NCBI RefSeq assembly: GCF_009765995.1
Contig: NZ_LMUI01000059.1
Coordinates: 41,434-105,433, forward strand
Source of the DNA: Methylocapsa sp. S129
Lineage (GTDB): Bacteria > Pseudomonadota > Alphaproteobacteria > Rhizobiales > Beijerinckiaceae
DNA length: 64,000 bases
Reading direction: 5' to 3'
Every line of letters begins with the position of its first letter. Positions within the stretch are counted from its first letter, which is position 1. Below, piece by piece: positions 33,606 through 42,343 of the stretch. The position numbers and the translations under genes were made by a program. The notes under the pieces are model-generated. The model saw nothing but the letters and a program-made list of their open reading frames with translations, was not told the DNA's origin and made no database searches.

Positions 33606-34108
33606 GACGCGCTCGCGGCGCCGGTCATGACGGCAAGGAAGATCGCCGGCTTGTCGCCCGTGACCAGCCAGGCATGGTTCGTCGCGCGTTGCACGACCGC
33701 ATCGAAAGGACGCAGCGGAATAGGCTCGCCGGTGTCGAGCAACAGCGAGATTTCGCCTTCGAGCAGCATGATATAGTCCGTCGTCGGCGTCACATGCATG
33801 AAGGGATGGCGGCTGGTGTCGCGCCGGCAGGCGGGAGAGCCGACGCCGGCGAAGAACTCGGCTGTGAGCTTCGCCAGATCCTCCGGCGTCATTGCCGGAT
33901 CGGGCGGCGGCAAGCGCACGACACGGAAGGTCGTCGCGCCAGGCGGCGGAAAGAACGGCATGTCGGCGGCGCCGTCCTTGCCCTCGGGACGGGTCATCCA
34001 GAGATTGAAATTGCCAAGTTCGCCCTCCGCGATCTCAGCCTCGTCGACGAGGGTCGACTTGCCGTCGGCGTTGACGCCAGTCGTCAGGCGGCGAAAGGAA
34101 CGGGTCAT
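33602..34108 (-). CDS. Cupin-domain protein
   Basis: A 168-residue single-domain cupin. The barrel core runs from about residue 98: HVTPTTDYIMLLEGEISLLLDTGEPIPL and then AVVQRATNHAWLV with a histidine. The usual first motif G(X)5HXH is reduced (TPTTDY), so metal binding is uncertain. ATG 34108 is chosen for GGAG six to nine bases upstream; the frame to 34135 lacks a ribosome site. Overlaps the CocE-fold gene. A similar cupin sits in operon B, so these may be auxiliary to related steps. Confidence 0.8.
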   Translation of the reverse strand: MTRSFRRLTTGVNADGKSTLVDEAEIAEGELGNFNLWMTRPEGKDGAADMPFFPPPGATTFRVVRLPPPDPAMTPEDLAKLTAEFFAGVGSPACRRDTSRHPFMHVTPTTDYIMLLEGEISLLLDTGEPIPLRPFDAVVQRATNHAWLVTGDKPAIFLAVMTGAASAS

Positions 34109-34142
34109 CGCAATCTCCTGCTGGGCGGCTTCCATCGGGGGC

Positions 34143-35354
34143 TCAAATCTCGAAAACCTTCTTCTGCGTCTTGTGCAGACAGGAGCCAGGGCCGTCGGGG
34201 CCGATCATGTAATTGTCGCAGACGATCGCGAAGAGCGATTCGGTTTCATAGCCGGGGTGCACCGCCAGGCACATGCCCTCGCGCAACGCCATCGGCTCGT
34301 CGCGGCGAATGAGCGGCCGTTCGACCATGTCATAGCCCTGGCCGTGGCTGTAAAGACGCAGCTCGGGCGGCAAGCCTCGCCCGATCATGAAGGCGTCATG
34401 CGCGGCCGCCACGTCGCGGCACAACGCGCCGGGCTTCATATGGCGCAAGGTCGCGTCCTGGGCTTCGCGGACGGCGGAAAATCCGTCGAGCAGTTCCTGC
34501 GAAGCGCGGCCCAGAACAAGGGTGCGCGCCAATTCCGTGTAGAACCCGCCGGGTCCGTTGATTTCGATCAACAGCGAGAGATGATCGCCGGCCGCCAACG
34601 TGCGCCCCTGCATGTGACGGCCAAGGAACGGCGAAGCGCTTCCCATCGGCGCCGATGCGCCAAGGAAAATTCCCTGCTCGCTGCCGCGGATCTGCCCTTC
34701 GCGCCACGCCAGCGCCGTCACGTCGATGTCGCGCATGCCGGGCCGAATGGCGGCGAGCACGGCCGCGAACACATCATCCTGCAATCTTGCGGCCGCACGG
34801 ATCAGGCCGGCCTCTTCCTCGCTCTTAATGGCCTTGATGGAATCGACGAGATCGGTCGCGTCGACGATTGTCTCCGCGCCCGGGAACGCCGCTTGCAGCC
34901 CCGCCACAAAGCCATGCGCCATGCCGCCGGCGCCCACCAGGCCGATGGTGCGATAGCCGCCCTTGCGCAAACTGTCGCAGATCGCCTCGGAATCGTAGCG
35001 ATGCGTGTAGGCGATCGAAAGGAACGACGGGGAATAGCGGATGTCGCCGACGCCGCGATGAACGGGATCGGCGCCGCCGAACTGGCGCGTCGCGTCGAAC
35101 GGACCGACCTCGACGACCGTCATCGGACCGGCGAGCGGAAATATCACCGAGCGCGGATAGCCGTTATGGGCGGGAAGGTCGGTGAAATATTTGACAGCGC
35201 CGCCAAGCCAATCATTGGCGCTCTGCATGACGAGAGCCTCGATGCCCCGATCCGCCATGGCGGCGCGAACGGCGCTCCAGCGCCGTTGCAATTCCTGGGT
35301 GGAAATTCGCGTTGCGATGCGTTCCGCATTGCCCGCCAAATTGTGTCCAGGCAT
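34143..35354 (-). CDS. M24-fold (creatinase/aminopeptidase P-like) protein
   Basis: A 403-residue protein with the N-terminal creatinase domain (LQRRWSAVRAAMADRGIEALVM) and the pita-bread domain from about residue 175 (IKSEEEAGLIRAAARLQD). Metal-ligand positions are altered: the first Asp reads Glu (LLIEING), the second lies in FYTELART (Glu), and the first C-terminal Glu position reads His (CLAVHPGYE). The active-site His of SHGQGYDMVERP is kept. This argues for a metal-free amidinohydrolase or C-N hydrolase like creatinase or ectoine hydrolase rather than a peptidase. ATG 35354 is 2 bp from the livM stop, with GAGGC upstream. Confidence 0.82.
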   Translation of the reverse strand: MPGHNLAGNAERIATRISTQELQRRWSAVRAAMADRGIEALVMQSANDWLGGAVKYFTDLPAHNGYPRSVIFPLAGPMTVVEVGPFDATRQFGGADPVHRGVGDIRYSPSFLSIAYTHRYDSEAICDSLRKGGYRTIGLVGAGGMAHGFVAGLQAAFPGAETIVDATDLVDSIKAIKSEEEAGLIRAAARLQDDVFAAVLAAIRPGMRDIDVTALAWREGQIRGSEQGIFLGASAPMGSASPFLGRHMQGRTLAAGDHLSLLIEINGPGGFYTELARTLVLGRASQELLDGFSAVREAQDATLRHMKPGALCRDVAAAHDAFMIGRGLPPELRLYSHGQGYDMVERPLIRRDEPMALREGMCLAVHPGYETESLFAIVCDNYMIGPDGPGSCLHKTQKKVFEI

Positions 35355-35355
35355 G

Positions 35356-36432
35356 TCAGTGAGCCTCGATCGTCGCGGCGGCGGCGGCGGCATCAGGAAC
35401 GATGCGCGTGCGCTCGAGGCGGCGCGCGAGCGGGAACAATTGCCAGCCGTAGCGATCGGCCACATAGCCCCACAGCCCGCGCCGTGCCTTGAGCATGACG
35501 ACGATCGCGATCACGCCGAGGACGATGAGATAGGCGCTGCCATAGTCGGCGAGAAACTCACGCAAGACGAAGAATATCACCGCGCCCAATATCGGCCCCT
35601 CGACGCGGCCGATGCCGCCGATGACCGTGATGAAAATGACATTCATCGTCCAGTCGTTGATGCTGAAGGCGGAGAAGGGCGTGATGCTCAGCTTCTGCAG
35701 GAAGATCAGGGCGCCGGCCATGCCGTTCGCGAAGGCCGCCGCGACAAACACGATGAGCCGGGTCCGGTTGACGTCGATGCCATTGGACTTGGCCGCCATT
35801 TCATTGTCGCGGATCGCCGTCAGCGCGAGGCCGTAGCGCGTGCGCAGGATCGTGACGATGAGTCCGATCACCGCGACGACCAAAGCGAGGAACAGCCAAT
35901 AGATGAGGAATTCGCGTCCGTCCCGCGATTGAGCGATCGACTTGACGACCACGGCGGGCAAACTGATGCCCGAACCGCCGCCGACCGCTTTGACCTGCTG
36001 GAAGACCTGGACGAACACTTCGGCCAGCACCCAGGTTCCAATGGTGAAATAGGCGCCGCGCAGCCGAAACAGCACGAGCACGACCGGAACGGCGAGGACG
36101 CCGCAGAGCAACCCGCCGAGAGGCACGCATAGAAGCGGCGGCAGGCCGCCCGCAAGCGCGCCGACATAGAGAACATAACCGCCGAGGCCGACGAACACCT
36201 GCTGACCGATCGACACCAATCCGGCATAGCCGGCGAGCAGGTTCCACAGGCTCGCCAAGGCGATGTAGGAATAGATCTCTCCCAGCAGCCGCATCGTCTG
36301 GCGATCGCCCCAAAACGGCGCGGCGGCGAGAAGAATCAACAGAAGCGCCCAGAAAACGAGGCCGAAGCGGCTCGAACGGTCGATATGACTGACGCGAAAC
36401 GAGAATGCGTCTTGAACCTTCGCCGCGATCAT
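35356..36432 (-). CDS. livM: Branched-chain-type ABC permease LivM (A)
   Basis: Inner-membrane permease of 358 residues and about nine helices. SLWNLLAGYAGLVSIGQQVFVGLGGY near residue 60 and AIRDNEMAAKSNGIDVNRTRL near 205 are the LivM signatures; the latter is the ATPase-coupling loop. ATG 36432 overlaps the livH stop (ATGA). Part of the operon A importer. This transporter class also imports aromatic acids in Rhodopseudomonas and relatives, in keeping with its neighbours. Confidence 0.92.
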   Translation of the reverse strand: MIAAKVQDAFSFRVSHIDRSSRFGLVFWALLLILLAAAPFWGDRQTMRLLGEIYSYIALASLWNLLAGYAGLVSIGQQVFVGLGGYVLYVGALAGGLPPLLCVPLGGLLCGVLAVPVVLVLFRLRGAYFTIGTWVLAEVFVQVFQQVKAVGGGSGISLPAVVVKSIAQSRDGREFLIYWLFLALVVAVIGLIVTILRTRYGLALTAIRDNEMAAKSNGIDVNRTRLIVFVAAAFANGMAGALIFLQKLSITPFSAFSINDWTMNVIFITVIGGIGRVEGPILGAVIFFVLREFLADYGSAYLIVLGVIAIVVMLKARRGLWGYVADRYGWQLFPLARRLERTRIVPDAAAAAATIEAH

Positions 36433-37292
36433 AGCGCCACCTTGGGAAAAAGGCCTTGCGGGCGGACGATGAGCACGGCGAGAAACACGACGTGACCGGC
36501 GAGAAACGGCCAGCCGACATTGAACTGGCCGCCAAGGGCCTGGGCGATTCCCAGCAGAATGCCGCCCGCCAATGTTCCCCAAAGACTTCCCAACCCGCCG
36601 ATGATGATCGCCTCGAAACCGAAGATCAGCAATTGCGGCCCGTAGAAGGGATTGAAGTCGGTGCGGATTGCGATGAACACGCCGGCGACCGCGACGACGG
36701 CCAAGGAAAGCGCCATCGCCATTGCAAAGATATGGCGCGTTTCCAATCCCATAAGCTGGGCGACGACGGGATCGTCCGATGTCGCCCGGAAGGCCCGGCC
36801 GAGAGCCGTGCGATAGAAGACGATCTGGAGCCCGGCGATGATCGCGACGGCGACGGCGAACTGGATCAGCGGCAGAACGCCGACCGACAGGTCCGGCAGG
36901 AATTGCACGCTCGCAATCTCAATATCGCCCGCATGCAGCCGATGGGTGTCGAAGGTGAAAAAAACCAGCAGAAGATTCTGGATGATGACGGAAAGGCCGA
37001 TCGTCACCAGCAATGGCGGGAGTTCCTCGCCGAGCGTCCAGTTGAGCAGCCCGCGTTGCAGCCCGTAGCCAATGAGCGCCGCGGCCGGCACGATGACAGC
37101 GAGCGAGGTGAAAGGCCCGATGTGCAGGGCCGCCATCACGAAATAGGCCATATAGGCGAAAGCGACGATGAGATCGCCATGCGCGATATTGACGAGGCGC
37201 ATGACGCCGAAGATCAGCGAAAGGCCCGCCGCGAACAAGGCGTAAAGGCCGCCCAGCAAGACGCCCTGAAAAATAATGTTGACCCATTCCAT
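36429..37292 (-). CDS. livH: Branched-chain-type ABC permease LivH (A)
   Basis: Permease partner of LivM, 287 residues, eight predicted helices. QGVLLGGLYALFAAGLSLIFGVMRLVNIAHGD near the start is the LivH hallmark; RAFRATSDDPVVAQLMGL near 175 is the coupling loop. ATG 37292 has GGAG nine to twelve bases upstream; the frame to 37391 is not homologous. Starts 4 bp after livF. Confidence 0.93.
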   Translation of the reverse strand: MEWVNIIFQGVLLGGLYALFAAGLSLIFGVMRLVNIAHGDLIVAFAYMAYFVMAALHIGPFTSLAVIVPAAALIGYGLQRGLLNWTLGEELPPLLVTIGLSVIIQNLLLVFFTFDTHRLHAGDIEIASVQFLPDLSVGVLPLIQFAVAVAIIAGLQIVFYRTALGRAFRATSDDPVVAQLMGLETRHIFAMAMALSLAVVAVAGVFIAIRTDFNPFYGPQLLIFGFEAIIIGGLGSLWGTLAGGILLGIAQALGGQFNVGWPFLAGHVVFLAVLIVRPQGLFPKVAL

Positions 37293-37296
37293 CAGG

Positions 37297-37995
37297 TCAG
37301 ACTCCAAAATACGCGGCCTTGATGGCCTCGCGACTGAGTTGCGCGGGCGGGCCGCCGAGCGTGACGCGGCCCTCCTGTAGGCAATAGACATGGCTCGAGG
37401 CTGAGAGCGCCTGAACGATGTCCTGTTCGACGATGACGACGGTGACGCCCTCCCTGACGATCTCGGGCAGGCGCGCGAAAATCTCCTTCACCACGATCGG
37501 CGCGAGGCCCAGACTGAGTTCGTCGCAGAGCAGCAGCCGCGGGTTTGTCATCAGGGCGCGCCCGAAGGCGACCATCTGCTGTTCGCCCCCCGACAGGGAC
37601 GTGCTGCGCTGATCCTTGCGGTGTTTGAGATTGGGAAACAGATCGAAGACGCGATCGAGCGTCCAGGGTCCGGGGCGGCCGACCTGGCCGCCGACGAGGA
37701 GATTTTCGCCGACGCTGAGGGAAGAAAACAGCCGTCGCCCCTCCGGGATCAGAGCGATCCCCTGGCGAACGAGTTGCGGCGCGCGCATGGCGCCGATCGG
37801 CGCCCCGTCGAAAGCGATCATATCGGGAGCCGATTTGATCAGGCCGGCAATGCTTTGCAGCAACGTGCTCTTTCCGGCGCCATTGGCGCCGATCACGGAG
37901 ACGATCTGACCCTCTTCCACTTTCAGGGATACGCCGAACAGAGCCTGAAAGTCCCCGTAGAACGCGTCGAGGGCATTGACTTCAAGCAACGCCAT
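37297..37995 (-). CDS. livF: Branched-chain-type ABC ATPase LivF (A)
   Basis: ATP-binding subunit of 232 residues. Walker A GANGAGKST near residue 37, ABC signature LSGGEQQMVAFGRAL near 137, Walker B LLLCDELSLGLAP near 155, and the switch histidine region VIVEQDI near 190 (Gln in place of His, usual for LivF). ATG 37995 follows from the conserved MALLEVNALDAFYGD. It pairs with LivG to drive the LivH/LivM pore. Confidence 0.94.
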   Translation of the reverse strand: MALLEVNALDAFYGDFQALFGVSLKVEEGQIVSVIGANGAGKSTLLQSIAGLIKSAPDMIAFDGAPIGAMRAPQLVRQGIALIPEGRRLFSSLSVGENLLVGGQVGRPGPWTLDRVFDLFPNLKHRKDQRSTSLSGGEQQMVAFGRALMTNPRLLLCDELSLGLAPIVVKEIFARLPEIVREGVTVVIVEQDIVQALSASSHVYCLQEGRVTLGGPPAQLSREAIKAAYFGV

Positions 37996-38033
37996 GCGCG
38001 GCCTCCGATCGATCGTCCGGCGCCTTGCATTCT

Positions 38034-38768
38034 TCACTCATCGGCGGAAATTCCCATGTAGATTTCCGCGACGCGCGGATGCCGGATCGCCGCCTCCGGC
38101 TTGTCGTCGGCGATGAAGGCGCCGCCCGCCAGAACGACGATCCGGTCGACGACGGCGAGCAGCGCATGGACGATGTGCTCGATCCAGATGATTGAAATGC
38201 CAGTACGTCGGATGTTTTTGATCAAAGCGACGAGGATCTCGCATTCGCCTTCGCTGAGGCCGCCCGCCACTTCGTCGAGCAGCAGGACGCGCGGGCGCGT
38301 GGCGAGCGCCCGCGCCAGCTCCAGTCGCTTGCGGTCGAGCAGCGTCAGGGCGCCCGCCAGACGGTTCGCCTTGTCGCCCAGTCCGCATTCCTCGAGGGTC
38401 GTCGCGGCGATCTGATAGACTTCACTCTCCCGCTTGCCGCCCGCGAAAGCCGCCGCCACGACCAGATTCTCGAACACCGTCATACCGCCGAACGGCTGCG
38501 GGACCTGGAAAGAGCGCGCGATTCCGAGCCGGCAACGCTGCGGCGACGACAGACGCGTGATGTCGCGCCCGTCGAGCAGAACCTTGCCGGCATTGGGCGT
38601 GAGCGTTCCGGTTATGATGCCAAACAGGCTGGTCTTTCCCGCGCCGTTGGGACCCAGCATACCCAGCGCCTCGCCATTCCCCAATGTGAGATCGAGGTCG
38701 TTGGCGACAACCACGGCCCCGAAACTCTTCGATACGCTTTGCAGCGACAGGATCGCGCTCAAAGACAT
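38034..38768 (-). CDS. livG: Branched-chain-type ABC ATPase LivG (A)
   Basis: ATP-binding subunit of 244 residues. Walker A GPNGAGKTS near residue 42; the signature region is LTLLDRKRLELARALA near 143, a LivG-type variant without LSGGQ; Walker B RVLLLDEVAGGLSE near 162; switch WIEHIVHALL near 198. ATG 38768 follows GGAGG closely. The solute-binding gene stops 16 bp upstream. Confidence 0.93.
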   Translation of the reverse strand: MSLSAILSLQSVSKSFGAVVVANDLDLTLGNGEALGMLGPNGAGKTSLFGIITGTLTPNAGKVLLDGRDITRLSSPQRCRLGIARSFQVPQPFGGMTVFENLVVAAAFAGGKRESEVYQIAATTLEECGLGDKANRLAGALTLLDRKRLELARALATRPRVLLLDEVAGGLSEGECEILVALIKNIRRTGISIIWIEHIVHALLAVVDRIVVLAGGAFIADDKPEAAIRHPRVAEIYMGISADE

Positions 38769-38784
38769 TTCCTCCGTCGCTCGG

Positions 38785-40086
38785 TCAACCGAGCGGCAGG
38801 AGTTTGGACGTCGTGTGGATTTCTGGATAGAGCCCACTGTTGACGATCGCGATGTCGATGCGCTCGCCATGCTTCTGCCACTGGCCGGCGACGACCGGCG
38901 TCGTGCTGACGTTCTTGACCGGCTGACCGCTCCATTTGACCGGACCGACGATGGTCTTGAGGTCCGTCGAAGCGATCGCGGAAAGGATCGATTTGGGATC
39001 CTTGACGTCCTTGGTTCTCTTCAGGACATCGATGACCACTTCGAACAAAGCGTGTTTGAACGGAATCGGCTGTGTCCAGTGACGGCCCGTGGCGGCCTCA
39101 TAGTCGGTCACGAGTTGCCTGCACGTGCTGCCGGTCAGGCTCGACGTATAGGGATAGTCGGGCGACCACCACACTTCGCTCGTCACGCCAAGGCCGCGAT
39201 CGCCGAGGGATTCGATCGCGGAGGGAAACAGGAACGCCTTGCCGAGCGTCACGATTTTCGGCTTGTAGCCCTGCTGCGCCGACTGCGCCCAGAAGGTCGC
39301 GAAATCAGGCGTGAAGAGATTGCCGGTGATGATCTGGACGTCCGCCTTCTTGAAGGCGGAAATCTGCGCGGTGAAATCATTGCCGAACGCAGGAAACTGG
39401 CCGGGATCGACCACTTTGAAACCGGCCTTGGCGATCGCGGGAATGAAAGCGTCATGCCAGGAATTATCGTCCTGCGCGGTATTGAACAGCGTGCCGACGA
39501 CCTTGTTGGTGTCCTGGCTCTGCCAAAGGCCGATGAAAGCGGCCAGAACCTGATCCAGTCCCCAGAAGAAATGATAGGTCCAGTCGAAGCCTTTCGTCGC
39601 GGTGCCGCCGCGCCCGTAATAATAGGATTCCCAGGGATCGTCGGTCGTGATGCAGGGCACCTCGTTGAGTTCGGCGACATTGGCGGTGGGATTGGTGTCG
39701 ATCGAACCGCTCGAGGCCGTGATGATGTCGACTTTGTCTTTCAGGATGAGTTCGGAGGCGACTTCCGCCGTGCGGCTTTCATCGGTCTGGCTGTCCTTGG
39801 TGATAATGTCGACCTGATAGGTCTTGCCGCCGATCTCGAGGCCCTTGGCCAGATATTTGCGGATGCCGTCCAGCACCCATGGCTGCGCTTCGGCGAATCC
39901 CGCCATCGGCCCGGTGACGGGCGCGACATGCCCGATCTTGATGACAGGCGTCGCGGCGCGAAGAACGGCCGGACTGAAGATCGTGGCGGCGCCGACAGCC
40001 GCGCCGCCCATGAGGATGGTGCGCCGCGAAGGATTGGCCGCTGTCGCATTTCCCGCGACGTTGTCCCGTTGGTCCGATTTCAACAT
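38785..40086 (-). CDS. Branched-chain-type solute-binding protein (A)
   Basis: Periplasmic LivK-like binding protein of 433 residues. The N-terminus has a twin-arginine signal, SRRTILMGGAAVGAATIF at residues 20-37, with cleavage likely after VLRAA. The mature protein begins IKIGHVAPVTGPMAG and shows two lobes. The aromatic-rich DDPWESYYYGRGGTATKGF region lines the probable cleft and is unlike amino-acid binders. It is the first transporter gene of operon A. Tat export suggests early folding. Ligand unknown, probably an organic acid. Confidence 0.9.
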   Translation of the reverse strand: MLKSDQRDNVAGNATAANPSRRTILMGGAAVGAATIFSPAVLRAATPVIKIGHVAPVTGPMAGFAEAQPWVLDGIRKYLAKGLEIGGKTYQVDIITKDSQTDESRTAEVASELILKDKVDIITASSGSIDTNPTANVAELNEVPCITTDDPWESYYYGRGGTATKGFDWTYHFFWGLDQVLAAFIGLWQSQDTNKVVGTLFNTAQDDNSWHDAFIPAIAKAGFKVVDPGQFPAFGNDFTAQISAFKKADVQIITGNLFTPDFATFWAQSAQQGYKPKIVTLGKAFLFPSAIESLGDRGLGVTSEVWWSPDYPYTSSLTGSTCRQLVTDYEAATGRHWTQPIPFKHALFEVVIDVLKRTKDVKDPKSILSAIASTDLKTIVGPVKWSGQPVKNVSTTPVVAGQWQKHGERIDIAIVNSGLYPEIHTTSKLLPLG

Positions 40087-40184
40087 TGTCTTCCCTCCCC
40101 TTTTTTAAAAGCTCCGCTGGAGCTTCCTATGCAGTCGAAATTGTTGGTTCTCGCTGTTCCGCGCCGCGCGCCAAATCTTTTTGG

Positions 40185-40964
40185 TCACATCAGCGCGGGA
40201 TAAGTGCCTCCATCGAGATGGATATTCTGTCCCGAGACGAAACCGGCATGGACGCTGCAGAGGAACGCGCACATCGCGCCGAATTCCTCCGGGCGTCCGA
40301 GACGCCGCGCCGCGATGCTCTGCACCTGCCGCCGCCGCGCCTCCTCATAACCAATGCTCTCGCGCTGCATCGTCACCCGCGCCATCTGTTCCTGGCGGTC
40401 GGTGTCGAAGCGTTCGGGCAGCAGATTGTTGATGGTCACATTCGATTTGGCGACATCGAGCGAGAGGCCCTTCATCGCGGCGGTCAAACCGGCGCGCGCG
40501 CCCGACGACAGCGCCATATGAGGGCGCGGCGTCGTCACCATTGCCGAAGTAATGTTGACGATACGGCCGAATTTCCGCTCGATCATCGCGGGCAGCACAG
40601 CGCGCGCGAGCAGCAGCGGCGCGACCATGTTCGCCGCCACCGCCTCCATCCACATGTCGCCGGTGATGTCGTCAAACGCATGCGGGCTCGGACCGGCGTT
40701 GTTGTTGACAAGAATGTCAGGCGTGGGCGCAATTGCGAGCAAAGCGGCGCGTCCTTCGGCCGTCGTGACGTCGCCCACGACGGCTTGGACCTGCGCCTGC
40801 GCCGTCTCGCTGATTTCGGCGGCCGTCTTCTTGATCCGCGCGGCGTCGCGTCCATTGATCACAACATTTACGCCTTCGCGCGCCAGCGCCTCGGCGCAGG
40901 CGCGGCCGAGTCCCCGACTCGAGGCGCAAATGATGGCGGTCCTGCCTCGGATCCCCAGATCCAT
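40185..40964 (-). CDS. SDR oxidoreductase with atypical active site
   Basis: Short-chain dehydrogenase/reductase fold, 259 residues: nucleotide motif ASSRGLGRACAEALA near residue 16, NNNAGPSPHAFDD near 90, C-terminal GQNIHLDGGTYPALM. The catalytic Y-x-x-x-K is replaced: the region after NITSAMVTT reads HMALSSGARAGLT, Leu and Arg at those positions. This variant occurs in a distinct SDR subgroup, so it may still be an enzyme with altered chemistry. ATG 40964 has GAGAGGG upstream. First gene of operon A, behind the two-box operator. Confidence 0.85.
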   Translation of the reverse strand: MDLGIRGRTAIICASSRGLGRACAEALAREGVNVVINGRDAARIKKTAAEISETAQAQVQAVVGDVTTAEGRAALLAIAPTPDILVNNNAGPSPHAFDDITGDMWMEAVAANMVAPLLLARAVLPAMIERKFGRIVNITSAMVTTPRPHMALSSGARAGLTAAMKGLSLDVAKSNVTINNLLPERFDTDRQEQMARVTMQRESIGYEEARRRQVQSIAARRLGRPEEFGAMCAFLCSVHAGFVSGQNIHLDGGTYPALM

Positions 40965-41096
40965 TCGTCCCTCTCCCACAGCGCGAAGCTCGAAACGGCG
41001 ATGATTCTCGAGCGCGCGCGGCAATGATTTTTCCGCCTCGCGATGAATGCCGCGACGCCCATCCAACAGATCATCAAAGGCGTGAGGAGGCAACAA

Positions 41097-41139
41097 AATA
41101 ATCGATTATTATGATATAATTTTAAAATGATCGATTATT
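41097..41139. promoter_or_regulatory. Two-box palindromic operator, copy 2
   Basis: AATAATCGATTATT (41097-41110, perfect palindrome) and AATGATCGATTATT (41126-41139) have centres 29 bp apart, 133 bp before the first gene of operon A. Same motif and spacing as at 27862-27904. The AT-rich block between them may include the promoter (TATAAT at 41115-41120). Confidence 0.65.
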
Positions 41140-41205
41140 ATTTCGTCGATGGCGAGCCGGTGAAATGGCGCCCGCAAACGAGCGCTCCGCGAGGCCGCGT
41201 CGTGT

Positions 41206-42327
41206 TCAGTCGGGTGTGATCACCAGATTGGTGAAGCCGCCATTGCGCACAGGCAATCCCTCCAACGCGTCATTGACCTGCGAAAGGGGAAATCGACGAT
41301 GCTCAAGAACGGATAGGCCCAACACGCCGGCTTCGGCCATATCGGCGAGCGCCTGACCCTCCGCCGGGGTGAACCAGTTGCTGCCGATGAAAGATATCTG
41401 CTCGTCCATCATCCAGTGGACGTCCATTGTGACCTTCTCGCCGACCCCGCCGATATTAACGGCGCGGCCGCCGCGCCGCAGCGCATAGATCGCCTGCATC
41501 AGCAACGCTCCCGAAGCCCCGGGCCCGAGGCAATCGATAACCGCGTCGACGCCCAGATCGCGGGTTCGGCTCCGCGCCCATTCGCCCGTCGCCTCCCCGC
41601 CAAGCTCCAACACATCGATGCGCTCCGGAGCGAGCGCCTTGACGCGCCGCAAGAGAACCGCGTTGCGCGCGGTCCCGAGTATTTTATTGGCGCCCATGGC
41701 CAAGGCGATGAGACAAGCGCCCAGGCCCAGCGTACCGGTGATCCCATTGATCAGGACCGTTCGGCCCGGACCCGCTTCCGCCTTGCGCAGAGCGGCGAAG
41801 GCCGTGCCGAGATAACCGAAGCGGGCGGCCGCCTCGAAGGACAGATTGGCGGGCAGCGCGACGAGATTGCGTTGCGGCGACGCGACGAACTCGCACATGC
41901 CGCCGTGAGGATAGGCGTCGAACTGGCGTTGCGATTGCGGCCCGAAGCCGAAATAGCCCCTGAACGTGAAATTGCGGCAGTTGATAGAATCATCGGCCCG
42001 GCATGACGGACAGGATCCGCACGTCAGGCCGGGGTTCGAATAGACCCGGTCGCCCGGCGCGAAATTCTGGACGCGATCGCCGATCTCGACCACCACGCCC
42101 GCCACGTCGAGGCCGAAGATGGCGGGCAGTTTCGGCAGCGGCAGTTCGGGGAACCAACCCTGCCAATGCGCCAACACGTTGCGCAAATTGGGTACGACGC
42201 CGCAAGCCTTCACGCTGATCAGGACGTCCGTTGCGCGCGGAACAGGCCGCGCCACGCGCTCCAGGATCATCGGATCGCCGAATTTATGCAGACGGGCGGC
42301 GTTCATCGTCAGCGTCGGGTCATTCAT
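41206..42327 (-). CDS. Quinone-reductase/ADH-like MDR protein
   Basis: Medium-chain dehydrogenase/reductase of 373 residues. A structural zinc lobe is present (CGSCPSCRADDSINC near residue 105) and the nucleotide site is INGITGTLGLGACLIALAMG near 185. The catalytic zinc cysteine is missing: the site reads ACGVVPNLRN, and GHE reads FGLDVAG. It probably reduces an enone or quinone with NADPH rather than acting as an alcohol dehydrogenase. ATG 42327 has GAGGAGGGG upstream. Last gene of operon B, 16 bp after the LivGF gene. Confidence 0.85.
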   Translation of the reverse strand: MNDPTLTMNAARLHKFGDPMILERVARPVPRATDVLISVKACGVVPNLRNVLAHWQGWFPELPLPKLPAIFGLDVAGVVVEIGDRVQNFAPGDRVYSNPGLTCGSCPSCRADDSINCRNFTFRGYFGFGPQSQRQFDAYPHGGMCEFVASPQRNLVALPANLSFEAAARFGYLGTAFAALRKAEAGPGRTVLINGITGTLGLGACLIALAMGANKILGTARNAVLLRRVKALAPERIDVLELGGEATGEWARSRTRDLGVDAVIDCLGPGASGALLMQAIYALRRGGRAVNIGGVGEKVTMDVHWMMDEQISFIGSNWFTPAEGQALADMAEAGVLGLSVLEHRRFPLSQVNDALEGLPVRNGGFTNLVITPD

Positions 42328-42343
42328 AAATCCCCTCCTCCGT

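Noticed and set aside
38434..40203. 589-residue plus-strand frame
   Set aside because: Antisense to the LivG and binding-protein genes; no recognisable domain.
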